NCBI GenBank assembly: GCA_031431435.1
Contig: JANPDI010000199.1
Coordinates: 13,597 to 77,596 of the forward strand
Direction of reading: 5' to 3'
DNA: 64,000 nucleotides
From: UKL13-2 sp031431435
GTDB lineage: Bacteria; Pseudomonadota; Gammaproteobacteria; Burkholderiales; Usitatibacteraceae
Shown: positions 25,074 to 34,102 of the stretch, piece by piece
Layout of the letters: each line of letters begins with the position of its first letter
Numbering within the stretch: position 1 is the first letter of the stretch
Position numbers and translations under genes: made by a program
Notes under the pieces: model-generated
What the model was told of the DNA's origin: nothing
Database searches by the model: none
Seen by the model: only the letters and a program-made list of their open reading frames with translations

Positions 25074-25802
25074 CTACCGATCGGTGTACCAATAGGCGTC
25101 GGTAAATCGCTTCATCCGCTGCTTGTCGACCAGCATCCAGAATCCGACCCTTGGCATGACGGTGAAGTAGTGCCAGTCGCCGTGTTTGTCGTATTTGCGC
25201 ATTGAGGTGATTGCGGGTGCATTGCGCGCGCGACAAAATTTTTGGCCGCGGCTGCGGCCGAGCTGTTTCAGTGCCTGCAAAATCTGAATGTCCTCGGCAT
25301 ACAACATTGTTTCGTCATAACCACCAACCGCCTCGAAGTCACTGCGCCGGCAGAACACCACGCCGGCGTCAACCCGCGCGAAATAGGTGATGATGGTGGC
25401 AACCAGCCAGGTGAAAAATATGCCGGGCGACCAACGGTCGGGGCGCACACCGGTGGTACCGACCACGGTCTTTCCATCGGCCATGGCGTCTTCGATGGCG
25501 TTAAACGTGTCAAGGTGGATGCGTGAATCGGCGTCGATGAAACAAACAATGTCGCCTTGGGCAATGGCCGCACCACCGTTACGCGCGGCGGCAATGGCGC
25601 GTTTTTCAACATACGCCACACGGCAGCCACGGGCGTCGGCAATTTCCGCCGTGGTATCGGTGGAGGCGTTATTGCCAACCACGACTTCGATTGCGTCCCC
25701 GCCACCGCGGTAGCGCGCACGCGCGGCATCCACGCTATCGAGCAATATGGGCAGTCGATCCGCTTCGTTATAGGCGGGAATGACGAGGGAAAAGCGGGGC
25801 AT
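25074..25802 (-). CDS. Glycosyltransferase family 2
   Basis: 242 residues. The GT-A fold opens with FSLVIPAYNEADRLPILLDS, contains VVVGNNASTDTTAEIA and the metal/nucleotide-sugar motif CFIDADSRIH, and later the acceptor-side GGYDETMLYAEDIQILQALK. A hydrophobic stretch (IFFTWLVATIITYF) suggests peripheral membrane contact. Donor and acceptor are not predictable. It is convergent with the KAS III gene (27 bp apart) and is preceded on the same strand by the 99-residue RHH-like gene, 14 bp away. Confidence 0.9.
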   Translation of the reverse strand: MPRFSLVIPAYNEADRLPILLDSVDAARARYRGGGDAIEVVVGNNASTDTTAEIADARGCRVAYVEKRAIAAARNGGAAIAQGDIVCFIDADSRIHLDTFNAIEDAMADGKTVVGTTGVRPDRWSPGIFFTWLVATIITYFARVDAGVVFCRRSDFEAVGGYDETMLYAEDIQILQALKQLGRSRGQKFCRARNAPAITSMRKYDKHGDWHYFTVMPRVGFWMLVDKQRMKRFTDAYWYTDR

Positions 25803-25816
25803 CGCGGCTGGCCGGC

Positions 25817-26116
25817 CTACTTCGCCGGTTTGGTCTTGGCCTTTGGTTTTTCCATGGATGATGTCAGCAGGCCGGCGACCAGATCATTCATCGACACGTT
25901 TTGCTCTTTTGCGCTTTCGTGCAGATGCGTGATCAGGGTGATCGGCAACTTGCAGGCGAACGGCACCAGACCCGCGGCCTGGTCAAGTTTGCGCTGCTCT
26001 TTGCGGTCAACGATGGCGCTACCGGTGCCAAATCGATCCGGCACACCGGCAATTTTGACGGCGTTATCTGACTTGATCATTTTGTTTTTTGCGAGATCGG
26101 TTTTTTTCATCGTCAT
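25817..26116 (-). CDS. Small protein with ribbon-helix-helix-like C-terminus
   Basis: 99 residues, strongly basic. The segment ACKLPITLITHLHESAKEQNVSMNDLVAGLL has the beta strand followed by two helices expected of CopG/Arc-type DNA-binding proteins; both termini are Lys-rich and disordered. No partner toxin gene is adjacent. AGG seven bases before ATG 26116 supports this start; an ATG two codons further in is the alternative. DNA binding is an inference from the pattern. Confidence 0.6.
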   Translation of the reverse strand: MTMKKTDLAKNKMIKSDNAVKIAGVPDRFGTGSAIVDRKEQRKLDQAAGLVPFACKLPITLITHLHESAKEQNVSMNDLVAGLLTSSMEKPKAKTKPAK

Positions 26117-26135
26117 GTTGATACCTGTTTTTCAT

Positions 26136-27173
26136 TTAGGGGTGCAGTTGTAGGGGTGGTTCCTGCATCGCGGCGACCTGTTCCCGCAACGCCAAAACTT
26201 GATTTTGCCAGTAGCGTTGCGCCTGATCACCAAAAAACCACGGGAAAGCCAGTTGAAATGCCGGGTCGTCGGCACGTGAAGCCAGCCAATAGCTGTAGTG
26301 AATCATGCGCAGCGTGCGCAGTGCCTCGATTAAATGCAGCTCACGGCGGTCAAAATCGGCAAACTCCTCATAGCCGTCCAGCGCATCCCGTAACTGTACG
26401 GCCATTTCCTCGCGCGTGCCGGAAAGCAACATCCATAAATCCTGAATTGCCGGACCGGACCGGCAATCGTCAAAATCGACAAAATGCGGCCCGTCGTCCG
26501 TGTAAAGGATATTGCCCATATGACAATCGCCGTGCAACCGGATAATTTTGACGTCACCGGCACGGGCATAACTTGCCGCCACGCCGTCCAGCGCCTGATC
26601 GACCACACTCTTCCACGCCGGCAAAATGTCCGCCGGAATGATGCCGGCGGCGACCAGCCAATCGCGTGGTCTGTGGCCAAAAGTTGTCGCGTTCAGGGCC
26701 GGACGGGTGGCAAACGGATGGATTGCGCCCAGCAAATGAATGCGACCGAGAAATCGCCCGATCCATTCGCGTACGTCCGGCCGATCGAGCTCGGGTGCGC
26801 GTCCGCCGCGCTTGTCAAACAACGCAAAACGGAAACCCTGATGGCTGTGCAGCGTTTTTCCGCCGTGGACGATTGGTGCGACCACCGGAATTTCAGCGTC
26901 GGCAAGAGACTGTGCAAAGCTGTGTTCCTCCAAAATCTGCGCATCCGTCCAGCGGTCCGGCCGGTAAAACTTGGCAATGAGTTGTTTTTGTGGCGGGGGC
27001 AAACCGGGTGCCGGTACCTCGCGCGACTCTTCCAACCCCACCTGATATACCCGGTTCTCGTAGCTATTTAGCGCCAGTAGACGACCATCACAACAAAACC
27101 CGATCGATTCGACCGCGTCGAGCAGCAGGTCGGGGGTCAATGCTGAATAGGGGTGCGGTGAGTTGGGAACCAT
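26136..27173 (-). CDS. srkA: Stress response kinase A-like Ser/Thr protein kinase
   Basis: 345 residues from ATG at 27173 (MVPNSPHPYSALTPDLLLDAV); the frame extends to 27428 but that part would overlap the asnS promoter and lacks family similarity. SrkA/RdoA has the APH/choline-kinase fold. Here the N-lobe has LNSYENRVYQVGL and LIAKFYRPDRWTDAQILEEH (ATP-binding Lys), the catalytic loop is RLHGDCHMGNILY and the metal motif VDFDDCRSGP. In other bacteria it counters cell death and is Cpx-controlled, often beside dsbA; dsbA is not seen here. It is divergent from asnS. Confidence 0.93.
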   Translation of the reverse strand: MVPNSPHPYSALTPDLLLDAVESIGFCCDGRLLALNSYENRVYQVGLEESREVPAPGLPPPQKQLIAKFYRPDRWTDAQILEEHSFAQSLADAEIPVVAPIVHGGKTLHSHQGFRFALFDKRGGRAPELDRPDVREWIGRFLGRIHLLGAIHPFATRPALNATTFGHRPRDWLVAAGIIPADILPAWKSVVDQALDGVAASYARAGDVKIIRLHGDCHMGNILYTDDGPHFVDFDDCRSGPAIQDLWMLLSGTREEMAVQLRDALDGYEEFADFDRRELHLIEALRTLRMIHYSYWLASRADDPAFQLAFPWFFGDQAQRYWQNQVLALREQVAAMQEPPLQLHP

Positions 27174-27300
27174 GCCGACATTGTAGGGGCTGTGACGGAA
27201 ACATGAAAATCGGAGACGGTATTTGTTGTTGATCGTGCCGTTCGGTATGTTGGCGTGCGACACAGTAAAATGTGCCATCCACACTCTTGTTACCAATCCC

Positions 27301-28710
27301 ATGTCCAGCACGCCACAATTCTCCTGTCTTGCGGTCCTTTCCGGCAAGGTCGCACCCGATACGCCTGTTACTATCAAAGGCTGGGTCAAGACCCGGCGCG
27401 ACTCCAAAGCCGGCATCTCGTTTGTCAACGTCTCGGATGGCTCGTGTTTTCATCCCGTGCAAGTCGTCGCGCCGAACATGCTCGCCAACTACGCAGACGA
27501 AGTGCAAAAGCTGACCGCCGGATGTGCGGTTGAATGTACCGGATTGATCGTGCCTTCGTCGGCAAAAGGGCAACCGTTTGAAATGCAGGCGATTGACGTG
27601 AAGGTCGTCGGCTGGGTCGAAGACCCGGACACCTATCCCATTCAACCCAAGCCGCATACGATGGAATTTTTGCGCGAAGTGGCGCATTTGCGTCCACGCA
27701 CCAATACCATCAGTGCCGCCACACGCGTGCGCCACACCATTGCCCAGGCGATCCACCGTTTTTTTCACGAGCGTGGATTTTTGTGGATCAACACGCCGAT
27801 CATCACCGCCAGTGACGCCGAGGGCGCGGGTGAGTTATTCCGCGTATCGACCCTCGACATGGTCAACCCGCCGAAAACAGCCGACGGAAAAATTGATTTC
27901 TCGAAAGATTTTTTTGGACGCGAGGCATTTCTCACCGTCTCCGGGCAACTCAACGTCGAGACCTATTGCATGGCGCTGTCCAACGTTTACACCTTCGGGC
28001 CGACGTTTCGCGCGGAAAACTCAAACACCTCCCGCCATCTCGCCGAATTTTGGATGATCGAGCCCGAGATTGCGTTTGCCGATTTGGCAGATGATGCAAC
28101 GCTCGCGGAGGCGTTGCTCAAGTATGTGTTCAAAGCGGTGCTCGACGAGCGCGGCGATGACATGGCGTTTTTTGACGAACGCATCGAAAAAGGCATCGTC
28201 GCCAAGCTCACCAATATCGTTAACACCGAATTTGTGCGCATGGATTACACCGACGCGATCAAGGTGCTCGAGAATTGCAAGGAAAAATTTGAATACCCGG
28301 TCAAATGGGGCATCGATTTGCAATCCGAACACGAGCGTTTTCTGGCCGAGAAACACGTCAACGGACCACTGGTGCTGATGAACTATCCAAAAGAAATCAA
28401 GGCGTTTTATATGCGCCTGAATGATGACAACAGGACGGTCGCGGCGATGGATGTGCTGGCACCGGGAATCGGTGAAATTATCGGCGGCTCACAACGCGAA
28501 GAGCGTTTGGATGTGCTGGATGCGCGCATGATTGAAGCCGGGCTCGATCCGGCGCATTACAGCTGGTATCGCGATTTGCGCCGCTACGGCACGGTTCCCC
28601 ACGCCGGCTTTGGGTTGGGTTTTGAGCGCACCATTTCGTACGCCACCGGTTTGTCGAACGTACGCGATGTGATTCCGTTTCCGCGTACGCCCGGCAGCGC
28701 CCGTTACTAA
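27301..28710 (+). CDS. asnS: Asparaginyl-tRNA synthetase
   Basis: 469 residues from ATG at 27301. It is a class IIb synthetase: an OB-fold anticodon-binding domain at residues 15-110 (VTIKGWVKTRRDSKAGISFVNVSDGS), then the catalytic core with motif 2 FGPTFRAENSNTSRHLAEFWMIEPE and motif 3 GFGLGFERTISYATGLSNVRDVIPFPR. It charges tRNA-Asn with asparagine in the cytoplasm. The frame continues 26 codons upstream, but sequence similarity begins at this ATG. The carbonic anhydrase gene follows 31 bp downstream. Confidence 0.97.
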   Translation: MSSTPQFSCLAVLSGKVAPDTPVTIKGWVKTRRDSKAGISFVNVSDGSCFHPVQVVAPNMLANYADEVQKLTAGCAVECTGLIVPSSAKGQPFEMQAIDVKVVGWVEDPDTYPIQPKPHTMEFLREVAHLRPRTNTISAATRVRHTIAQAIHRFFHERGFLWINTPIITASDAEGAGELFRVSTLDMVNPPKTADGKIDFSKDFFGREAFLTVSGQLNVETYCMALSNVYTFGPTFRAENSNTSRHLAEFWMIEPEIAFADLADDATLAEALLKYVFKAVLDERGDDMAFFDERIEKGIVAKLTNIVNTEFVRMDYTDAIKVLENCKEKFEYPVKWGIDLQSEHERFLAEKHVNGPLVLMNYPKEIKAFYMRLNDDNRTVAAMDVLAPGIGEIIGGSQREERLDVLDARMIEAGLDPAHYSWYRDLRRYGTVPHAGFGLGFERTISYATGLSNVRDVIPFPRTPGSARY

Positions 28711-28741
28711 CGTCGTTACCCGCAACACACACACAACCGAC

Positions 28742-29401
28742 ATGACGCTACAAGACAAAAAGCTGGATGGGTTGTTTCGGAATAATCAGGCATGGTCGGC
28801 GCGCACACGCGAACAAAATCCGGGATTCTTTGATCAGCTGGCTAAACAGCAAAATCCCAAGTTCCTCTGGATTGGCTGTTCCGACAGTCGTGTGCCGGCC
28901 AACGAAATTGTCGGGTTGATGCCGGGCGAAGTATTTGTTCATCGCAATATTGCCAATGTGGTGGTACACACCGACCTGAATTGCCTCTCCGTGATCCAGT
29001 TTGCCGTCGATGTGTTAAAAGTCGAGCACATCATGGTGGTGGGGCACTACGGCTGTGCTGGTGTCAGTGCCGCATTATTCGGCGAACGTCTGGGCCTGGT
29101 CGACAATTGGTTGCATCATATCCACGACGTGCGCGACAAACACGCCGTGGCGCTGGCGGCGATTGGCCTCGATGTCGGTCGCGTCAACCGCCTGTGTGAA
29201 CTCAATGTCATTGAACAGGTGGCCAACGTTTGCCAAACCACCATCGTCCGTGATGCCTGGGATCGCGGCCAGGACTTGGCGGTACACGGCTGGGTTTACA
29301 GCCTGCAGGACGGGCTGTTGCGCGATCTCGATGTGACACTCACGCAACGCGCTGAATCCGCCGAATTTTTTGCGAGCGCGGTGGCGGCATGTTCAGTGTG
29401 A
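28742..29401 (+). CDS. can: Beta-class carbonic anhydrase
   Basis: 219 residues, the usual length. Zinc ligands Cys and Asp occur in WIGCSDSRVPANEI and His and Cys in VVGHYGCAGVSAAL; the substrate-binding PGEVFVHRNIANVV is intact. It interconverts CO2 and bicarbonate in the cytoplasm and supplies bicarbonate for carboxylases. The gene directly follows asnS, probably as an operon, and its end overlaps no other gene. Confidence 0.95.
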   Translation: MTLQDKKLDGLFRNNQAWSARTREQNPGFFDQLAKQQNPKFLWIGCSDSRVPANEIVGLMPGEVFVHRNIANVVVHTDLNCLSVIQFAVDVLKVEHIMVVGHYGCAGVSAALFGERLGLVDNWLHHIHDVRDKHAVALAAIGLDVGRVNRLCELNVIEQVANVCQTTIVRDAWDRGQDLAVHGWVYSLQDGLLRDLDVTLTQRAESAEFFASAVAACSV

Positions 29402-29471
29402 ATGGAATGAATGGTATGCCGCCGGCGGCGAATTTAAATCAAATCCACGATTGTTGTTGACCGGAGCCAAC

Positions 29472-29975
29472 ATGAAAAAATCAGTCGGAAAACAACACGC
29501 TTTTTCACTCATCGAACTGGTGATTGTGTTGGTCGTCATCGGCGTGTTGGCGGTGCTCGCCATGCCGGATCTTTCAGTGATGACGGTACGCGGGCAGATC
29601 AAGGAAAGTGCGGCATTGATTGATGTTGCAAAAAAAGGGGTGGGTACGGTTTACGCGCTGACCGGCAAAATGCCAGCTGACAATATCGAGGCCGGTCTGC
29701 CCGAGGCCGCCAAGCTGGTGGGTAAATTTGTCACGGGCATTACCGTGGCGGACGGTGCCGTCAACGTCACCTGGGGTAATACCGTGCACGAGAATTTGCG
29801 TGGCAAGGTGCTGACACTGCGACCAGCGTATGTCGAAGGGCAACCAGCGGTGCCGATTTCGTGGACCTGCGCGGCGGCGCCGGTGCCGGCGGGAATGCTG
29901 ATTGCAGGATTGGATAAAACCGACCTGCCGGTAAAATTTACGCCGCTGGAATGCAAGGCGCGTGAAATCAAGTAG
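29472..29975 (+). CDS. Type IV pilin-like protein
   Basis: 167 residues from ATG 29472 (CCGGAG upstream). The short basic leader MKKSVGKQHA precedes FSLIELVIVLVVIGVLAVLAMP, the hallmark of class III signal peptides, with Glu5 present. The residue before the cleavage site is Ala, whereas prepilin peptidase usually needs Gly. The C-terminal WTCAAAPVPAGMLIAGLDKTDLP ... LECKA contains two cysteines that could form the pilin D-loop disulfide. No other pil genes are near, so it is either a major pilin encoded away from the assembly genes or a minor/pseudopilin. Confidence 0.85.
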   Translation: MKKSVGKQHAFSLIELVIVLVVIGVLAVLAMPDLSVMTVRGQIKESAALIDVAKKGVGTVYALTGKMPADNIEAGLPEAAKLVGKFVTGITVADGAVNVTWGNTVHENLRGKVLTLRPAYVEGQPAVPISWTCAAAPVPAGMLIAGLDKTDLPVKFTPLECKAREIK

Positions 29976-30104
29976 TGCCAACGGTTTTTGAAGATCAGCG
30001 TCTTCGGCATCTGGCGCATTCGTTGTTGACGCCGGCAAACACAGCGTAATGCAATTGCGTAAAATGAACCACCACCAACATCGTCACACCGCCGAAAGCC
30101 CATC

Positions 30105-31577
30105 ATGACCGCACGCGACGCCATTGCCGAGATCACCATCGATAACAACCGGCTGTTCGCCGATATCGACAACCAATGGGACAAGGACATTGTTCCGCAA
30201 CTGGTTGAATATATCAAGCTGCCCGCCAAGTCACCCGGCTTCGACGTCGATTGGGCCAAACATGGTTATCTTGATGCGGCCATTGAACAGGCGCGTGTAT
30301 GGGTCGCGGCGCAAAACGTCGCCGGCCTGACCATGGAGGTCATCCAAACCGGCGAGCGTACGCCGGTGCTATTTTTTGATATTCCGGCAACCGGAAATCT
30401 GTCAAACGACAAAACAATTCTGCTTTATGGCCACCTCGACAAGCAACCGGAAATGACCGGCTGGCGTGCGGGCCTTGGTCCGTGGATTCCGCTGCTCGAA
30501 GACGGCAAGCTGTACGGTCGTGGCAGTGCCGATGATGGTTATGCCGTGTTTGCCGCATTGGCGGCCATCGTCGCACTCGATCGTCAAGGCGTGGCACGTC
30601 CGCGTTGTGTCGGTTTGATCGAAACCTGCGAGGAAAGCGGCAGTTATGACTTGCCGTTTTATTTGGAATCGCTTGTCGCGCGCATGGGTGATGTGCAACT
30701 GGTGATTGCGCTGGATTCAGGTGCCGGCAACTATGACCAAATGTGGGTCACCACCTCATTGCGCGGCTTGGTGAACGGCACACTCACCGTCAACATGTTG
30801 ACCGAAGGTGTGCACTCAGGTGACGCAGGCGGTGTGGTGCCGTCGTCGTTCCGGGTGGCGCGCCAGTTGCTCGATCGTATTGATGATTCGCGTACCGGCG
30901 TGGTCAAGCCGAGCATGTTCAGTTGCGCCATTCCCCATGAGCGTGTGGAACAGGCCAAACAGGCCGCCAATATTTTGGGCGAGGCCATGTGGCAACGATT
31001 TCCGTGGGATAGCTGCTGCGGTGACGATGGCAAGTTTGTGTTTGTCCAACCGACCACAAAGGACCCGGTCGAGTTGATTTTGAATCGCACCTGGCGCGCG
31101 GCATTGGCGGTGGTGGGCGCCGATGGATTGCCGCCGATTGCATCCGCCGGCAATGTGCAGCGCCCCTATACCGCGCTGAAATTGTCGTTGCGCCTGCCAC
31201 CATTGGTTAATGCGCCGCAAGCAGCCGAGACGCTCAAGCAGACGTTGGAATCGGATACGCCTTACTCGGCGAACGTCAACTTTCACTATGAACAATCCGC
31301 CACCGGCTGGAATGCGCCGGCGTCAAAGCCATGGCTGACCACATTGCTTGATCATGCTTCGCAAACTTGTTACGGGAAACCGGCGGCGTATTTGGGCGAG
31401 GGCGGTACCATTCCCTTCATGGGTATGCTCGGGGAAAAATTCCCGCATGCACAAATGTTGGTCACCGGTGTGCTCGGGCCCAAGTCGAACGCCCACGGGC
31501 CGAACGAGTTTTTGCATATCCCCTATGCCAAAAAACTCACTGCCGCGGTGGCGCTGGTGATCGCCGGCGTCCGCTAG
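30105..31577 (+). CDS. M20-family metallopeptidase (dipeptidase/carboxypeptidase)
   Basis: 490 residues. Metal and catalytic positions of the M20/ArgE/CNDP group are visible: His in LLYGHLDKQPEMTGW, Asp in LYGRGSADDGYAVFAALA, the catalytic Glu pair in IETCEESGSYDLPF, Asp in IALDSGAGNYD, and the late GEGGTIPFMGML with a final His in SNAHGPNEFLH. A lid domain is inserted at about 215-370. The enzyme removes residues from di- or small peptides in the cytoplasm, which fits the peptide importers elsewhere in the window. The start is ATG 30105. Confidence 0.92.
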   Translation: MTARDAIAEITIDNNRLFADIDNQWDKDIVPQLVEYIKLPAKSPGFDVDWAKHGYLDAAIEQARVWVAAQNVAGLTMEVIQTGERTPVLFFDIPATGNLSNDKTILLYGHLDKQPEMTGWRAGLGPWIPLLEDGKLYGRGSADDGYAVFAALAAIVALDRQGVARPRCVGLIETCEESGSYDLPFYLESLVARMGDVQLVIALDSGAGNYDQMWVTTSLRGLVNGTLTVNMLTEGVHSGDAGGVVPSSFRVARQLLDRIDDSRTGVVKPSMFSCAIPHERVEQAKQAANILGEAMWQRFPWDSCCGDDGKFVFVQPTTKDPVELILNRTWRAALAVVGADGLPPIASAGNVQRPYTALKLSLRLPPLVNAPQAAETLKQTLESDTPYSANVNFHYEQSATGWNAPASKPWLTTLLDHASQTCYGKPAAYLGEGGTIPFMGMLGEKFPHAQMLVTGVLGPKSNAHGPNEFLHIPYAKKLTAAVALVIAGVR

Positions 31578-31605
31578 GACCGTTCGGTCGAACCCGGGAC
31601 GGGCC

Positions 31606-32382
31606 GTGGAATCGACACCGGCACAGCAGCCGTTTTTATTGCCGGAAATTCGCGAGGTAACGGCGGGCCGCGCAATGGTGTGGCTTTCACGCGGATTGGC
31701 AGACCTGCGGGCGACGCCGTGGCAAAGTATTTTTTACGGGTTCTGTTTTGCGGCAATGGGAATGTTGTTGTTGCTGGTGTTTCGTTTTGCGATTGACTAC
31801 ACCTCGACACTGGCCATGGGGTTTATGTTGCTCGGGCCGATCCTCGCCATCGGTCTGTACGATTTGTCACGACAACGCGAACGCGGCGGCGTGGTGAACT
31901 TCCGCCATTCGCTGGTGGCATGGCGCGAAAACACCGGCGGCATCGGTATCTATGTTTTGATACTGACCGTCATCTTTCTGGTCTGGGCGCGCGCATCGCT
32001 GGTGAGTTTTGCTTTGTTTGAGTCCCGCGCCATGCCGACATGGGCGGCGTTTGTCACGCAACTGACGGAAATGAAAAACATCCCGTTTCTCATGATGTTT
32101 TTTGGCGTCGGCTTGTTGTTTGCCGCGTTGGTCTTCGCCTTTAGTGCGGTATCCATTCCATTCCTGCTTGATCGTCGCAGTGACGCCATCACTGCGGCGG
32201 CGGTCAGTGTCGCTTGTCTGGTAAAAAATCCCGCAGCGATGTTTTGTTGGGCAATATTGATTGTGCTGCTCATTGGCATCGGCTTCGCCACCGCCTATAT
32301 CGGGTTGCTGGTCACCGGACCATTGATTGGCCATGCGACCTGGCACGCCTATCGTGATTTGGTTTCAGCACCCGCGGAATGA
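31606..32382 (+). CDS. DUF2189 multi-pass membrane protein
   Basis: 258 residues with a GTG start, 28 bp after the M20 gene. The N-terminus (LPEIREVTAGRAMVWLSRGLADLRATPWQSIFYGFCFA) is the family's defining block, followed by about six hydrophobic helices (for example LLLVFRFAIDYTSTLAMGFMLL, GIYVLILTVIFLVW, PFLMMFFGVGLLFAAL) and the end TGPLIGHATWHAYRDLV, also conserved in DUF2189 proteins. These are inner-membrane proteins near cytochrome oxidase genes in some bacteria, with no proven role. Confidence 0.85.
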   Translation: MESTPAQQPFLLPEIREVTAGRAMVWLSRGLADLRATPWQSIFYGFCFAAMGMLLLLVFRFAIDYTSTLAMGFMLLGPILAIGLYDLSRQRERGGVVNFRHSLVAWRENTGGIGIYVLILTVIFLVWARASLVSFALFESRAMPTWAAFVTQLTEMKNIPFLMMFFGVGLLFAALVFAFSAVSIPFLLDRRSDAITAAAVSVACLVKNPAAMFCWAILIVLLIGIGFATAYIGLLVTGPLIGHATWHAYRDLVSAPAE

Positions 32383-32452
32383 TTGGGCTGGCTGGTGGCA
32401 GGACGGGTCTTCAAAATAACTTGGTAGCGCGTATTCGACGCATGAAAGCAAC

Positions 32453-33577
32453 ATGGCCGAAACTCTGAAAAGCAAATACGGACCGGAAATACCCAAACAA
32501 ATCGCGCAAATGATCGAGGTGGTACACCCCACTTTCCCCGCCAAGGCGTTTCTAAATGACGTGCTGGCCGGGTATGAAGATTTGGAATTGATGCCGCGCG
32601 GGGCGCACATCGCAGCCTGTCTCAAGAACCATTTGCCCGCCGCCTTTCCCCGTGCCGTCAAGATTTTGGTCAACTCGATGGGACCGACAGCAGCACCGGT
32701 TGAAGGCAACGGCATGGCGCCATTCTTGTATATGCCGCACGCCATGTTTGTGGCAAAACACGGGCTGGCGCATTTTGCAGAATCGATGCGGGCGCAATAT
32801 GAAATTACCCAGCGATTCACCGCCGAGTTCAGCATCCGGTCGTTCATTGAGCAACACCCCGACGCCACGCTCAAACAACTCAAGACATGGGCAACCGATC
32901 CAAGCCACCACGTGCGCCGCCTGGTTTCCGAGGGCACAAGACCGCGCCTGCCATGGGCGTCACGATTGCGCGAATTTCAGCGTGATCCGCGGCCGGTTTT
33001 GGCGCTGCTGGAATTACTTAAGGACGACGCATCGTTATATGTACGCCGGTCGGTGGCAAACAATTTGAACGACATCGGTAAGGATCATCCGGCGTTATTG
33101 GTCGAGGTGGCGGCCCGCTGGATGGAGGGAGCATCACGCGAGCGCGAGTGGATTGTCAGACATGCGCTGCGCAGCGCCGTCAAGCGCGGCGATCGTGCGG
33201 CGCTGGCGGTGTTGGGTTTTGGTGGAAGCAACAAAGCACAAGTTTCCAATGGAAGGGTTTCGCCTGTAAGTGTGAAGATTGGCGGCCGCATCACGTTGTC
33301 GTTTTTGTTGACCAACCGGGGCCGACAACCGTTGCCAACTGTCGTTGACTATGTCGTGTACTTCATCAAGTCAAATGGCACGGCCAGTCCGAAGGTGTTC
33401 AAGCTAAAAAAGCTGGTGCTGGCACCCGGCGAAACTGCCGCCGTGACGAAGTCGCTCGTCCTCAAAGAAATGACCACACGAAAGCACTACCCGGGTGTGC
33501 ATCGGGTCGGTGTGTTGATCAACGGCGAAGAACACCCCGTCGGGCAGTTCCGCTTGTCCAAATCATCATCTGCTTAA
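32453..33577 (+). CDS. AlkD-like DNA alkylation repair protein
   Basis: 374 residues. Residues 1-260 form HEAT-like helical repeats of the AlkC/AlkD superfamily: MIEVVHPTFPAKAFLNDVLAGYEDLELM, RSFIEQHPDATLKQLKTWATDPSHHVRRLVSEGTRPRLPWA, and DASLYVRRSVANNLNDIGKDHP. The SEGTRPRLPWA segment is typical of the AlkC-related group. These proteins excise N3- and N7-alkylated purines without base flipping. The last 110 residues form a beta-rich, Ig-like domain (KIGGRITLSFLLTNRGRQPLPTVVDYVVYF), an addition known from AlkC homologues that may contact DNA. Confidence 0.88.
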   Translation: MAETLKSKYGPEIPKQIAQMIEVVHPTFPAKAFLNDVLAGYEDLELMPRGAHIAACLKNHLPAAFPRAVKILVNSMGPTAAPVEGNGMAPFLYMPHAMFVAKHGLAHFAESMRAQYEITQRFTAEFSIRSFIEQHPDATLKQLKTWATDPSHHVRRLVSEGTRPRLPWASRLREFQRDPRPVLALLELLKDDASLYVRRSVANNLNDIGKDHPALLVEVAARWMEGASREREWIVRHALRSAVKRGDRAALAVLGFGGSNKAQVSNGRVSPVSVKIGGRITLSFLLTNRGRQPLPTVVDYVVYFIKSNGTASPKVFKLKKLVLAPGETAAVTKSLVLKEMTTRKHYPGVHRVGVLINGEEHPVGQFRLSKSSSA

Positions 33578-33599
33578 TATTGGGATTAGAATAATTGGC

Positions 33600-34100
33600 A
33601 TGCAACCCGACGACATCGCCAAACTTATCGCGCCGCTGCACGCCGCCAGTTGGAAAAGTGCCTACCGCGGCATTTTGTCGGACCACTATCTTGACTTTGT
33701 GGTCGACGGTGACCGGCTTTCCCATTGGGTGCGCCATGTGCGCGAGCTTGCAGCCGGTGATGGCGAAATTTTTCTGGCGCGGCTGCAGGATGAACCGGTT
33801 GGCTTTTTGTGCGTCGAGTCGGCGCACATGGGCGAGGCCAACGTGCATGGCGGGTACGTCAACAACCTGCACGTGTTGCCGCACATCAAAGGGCAGGGTG
33901 TTGGCACAGCGTTGATCGAACATGGCGCGGCATGGGCAACGTCCCGTGGACTCAACCAACTGTATCTGTTTGTCTACGAAGACAATGCTGCCGCCCGCCG
34001 CTTCTATCAGGCAAATGGCTGGCATGTGGTCGAACGGCTCATGAGTGAATTGCCCGACGGCACACTTGCGGCGGAACTCCGGCTCATCAAGCCGATCTGA
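33600..34100 (+). CDS. GNAT-family N-acetyltransferase
   Basis: 166 residues. The acetyl-CoA binding motif A is LHVLPHIKGQGVGTALIEHGAAWA, and motif B is LYLFVYEDNAAARRFYQANGW. The N-terminal LHAASWKSAYRGILSDHYLD is typical of RimI-like or small-molecule acetyltransferases. The acceptor is unknown. Its stop is 2 bases before the HtrA-type gene's ATG, suggesting one transcript. Confidence 0.9.
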   Translation: MQPDDIAKLIAPLHAASWKSAYRGILSDHYLDFVVDGDRLSHWVRHVRELAAGDGEIFLARLQDEPVGFLCVESAHMGEANVHGGYVNNLHVLPHIKGQGVGTALIEHGAAWATSRGLNQLYLFVYEDNAAARRFYQANGWHVVERLMSELPDGTLAAELRLIKPI

Positions 34101-34102
34101 GT

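Noticed and set aside
27174..27428. N-terminal extension of the SrkA-like kinase frame
   Set aside because: Similarity to the family begins at the Met encoded at 27173; the extension would cover the asnS promoter and start.
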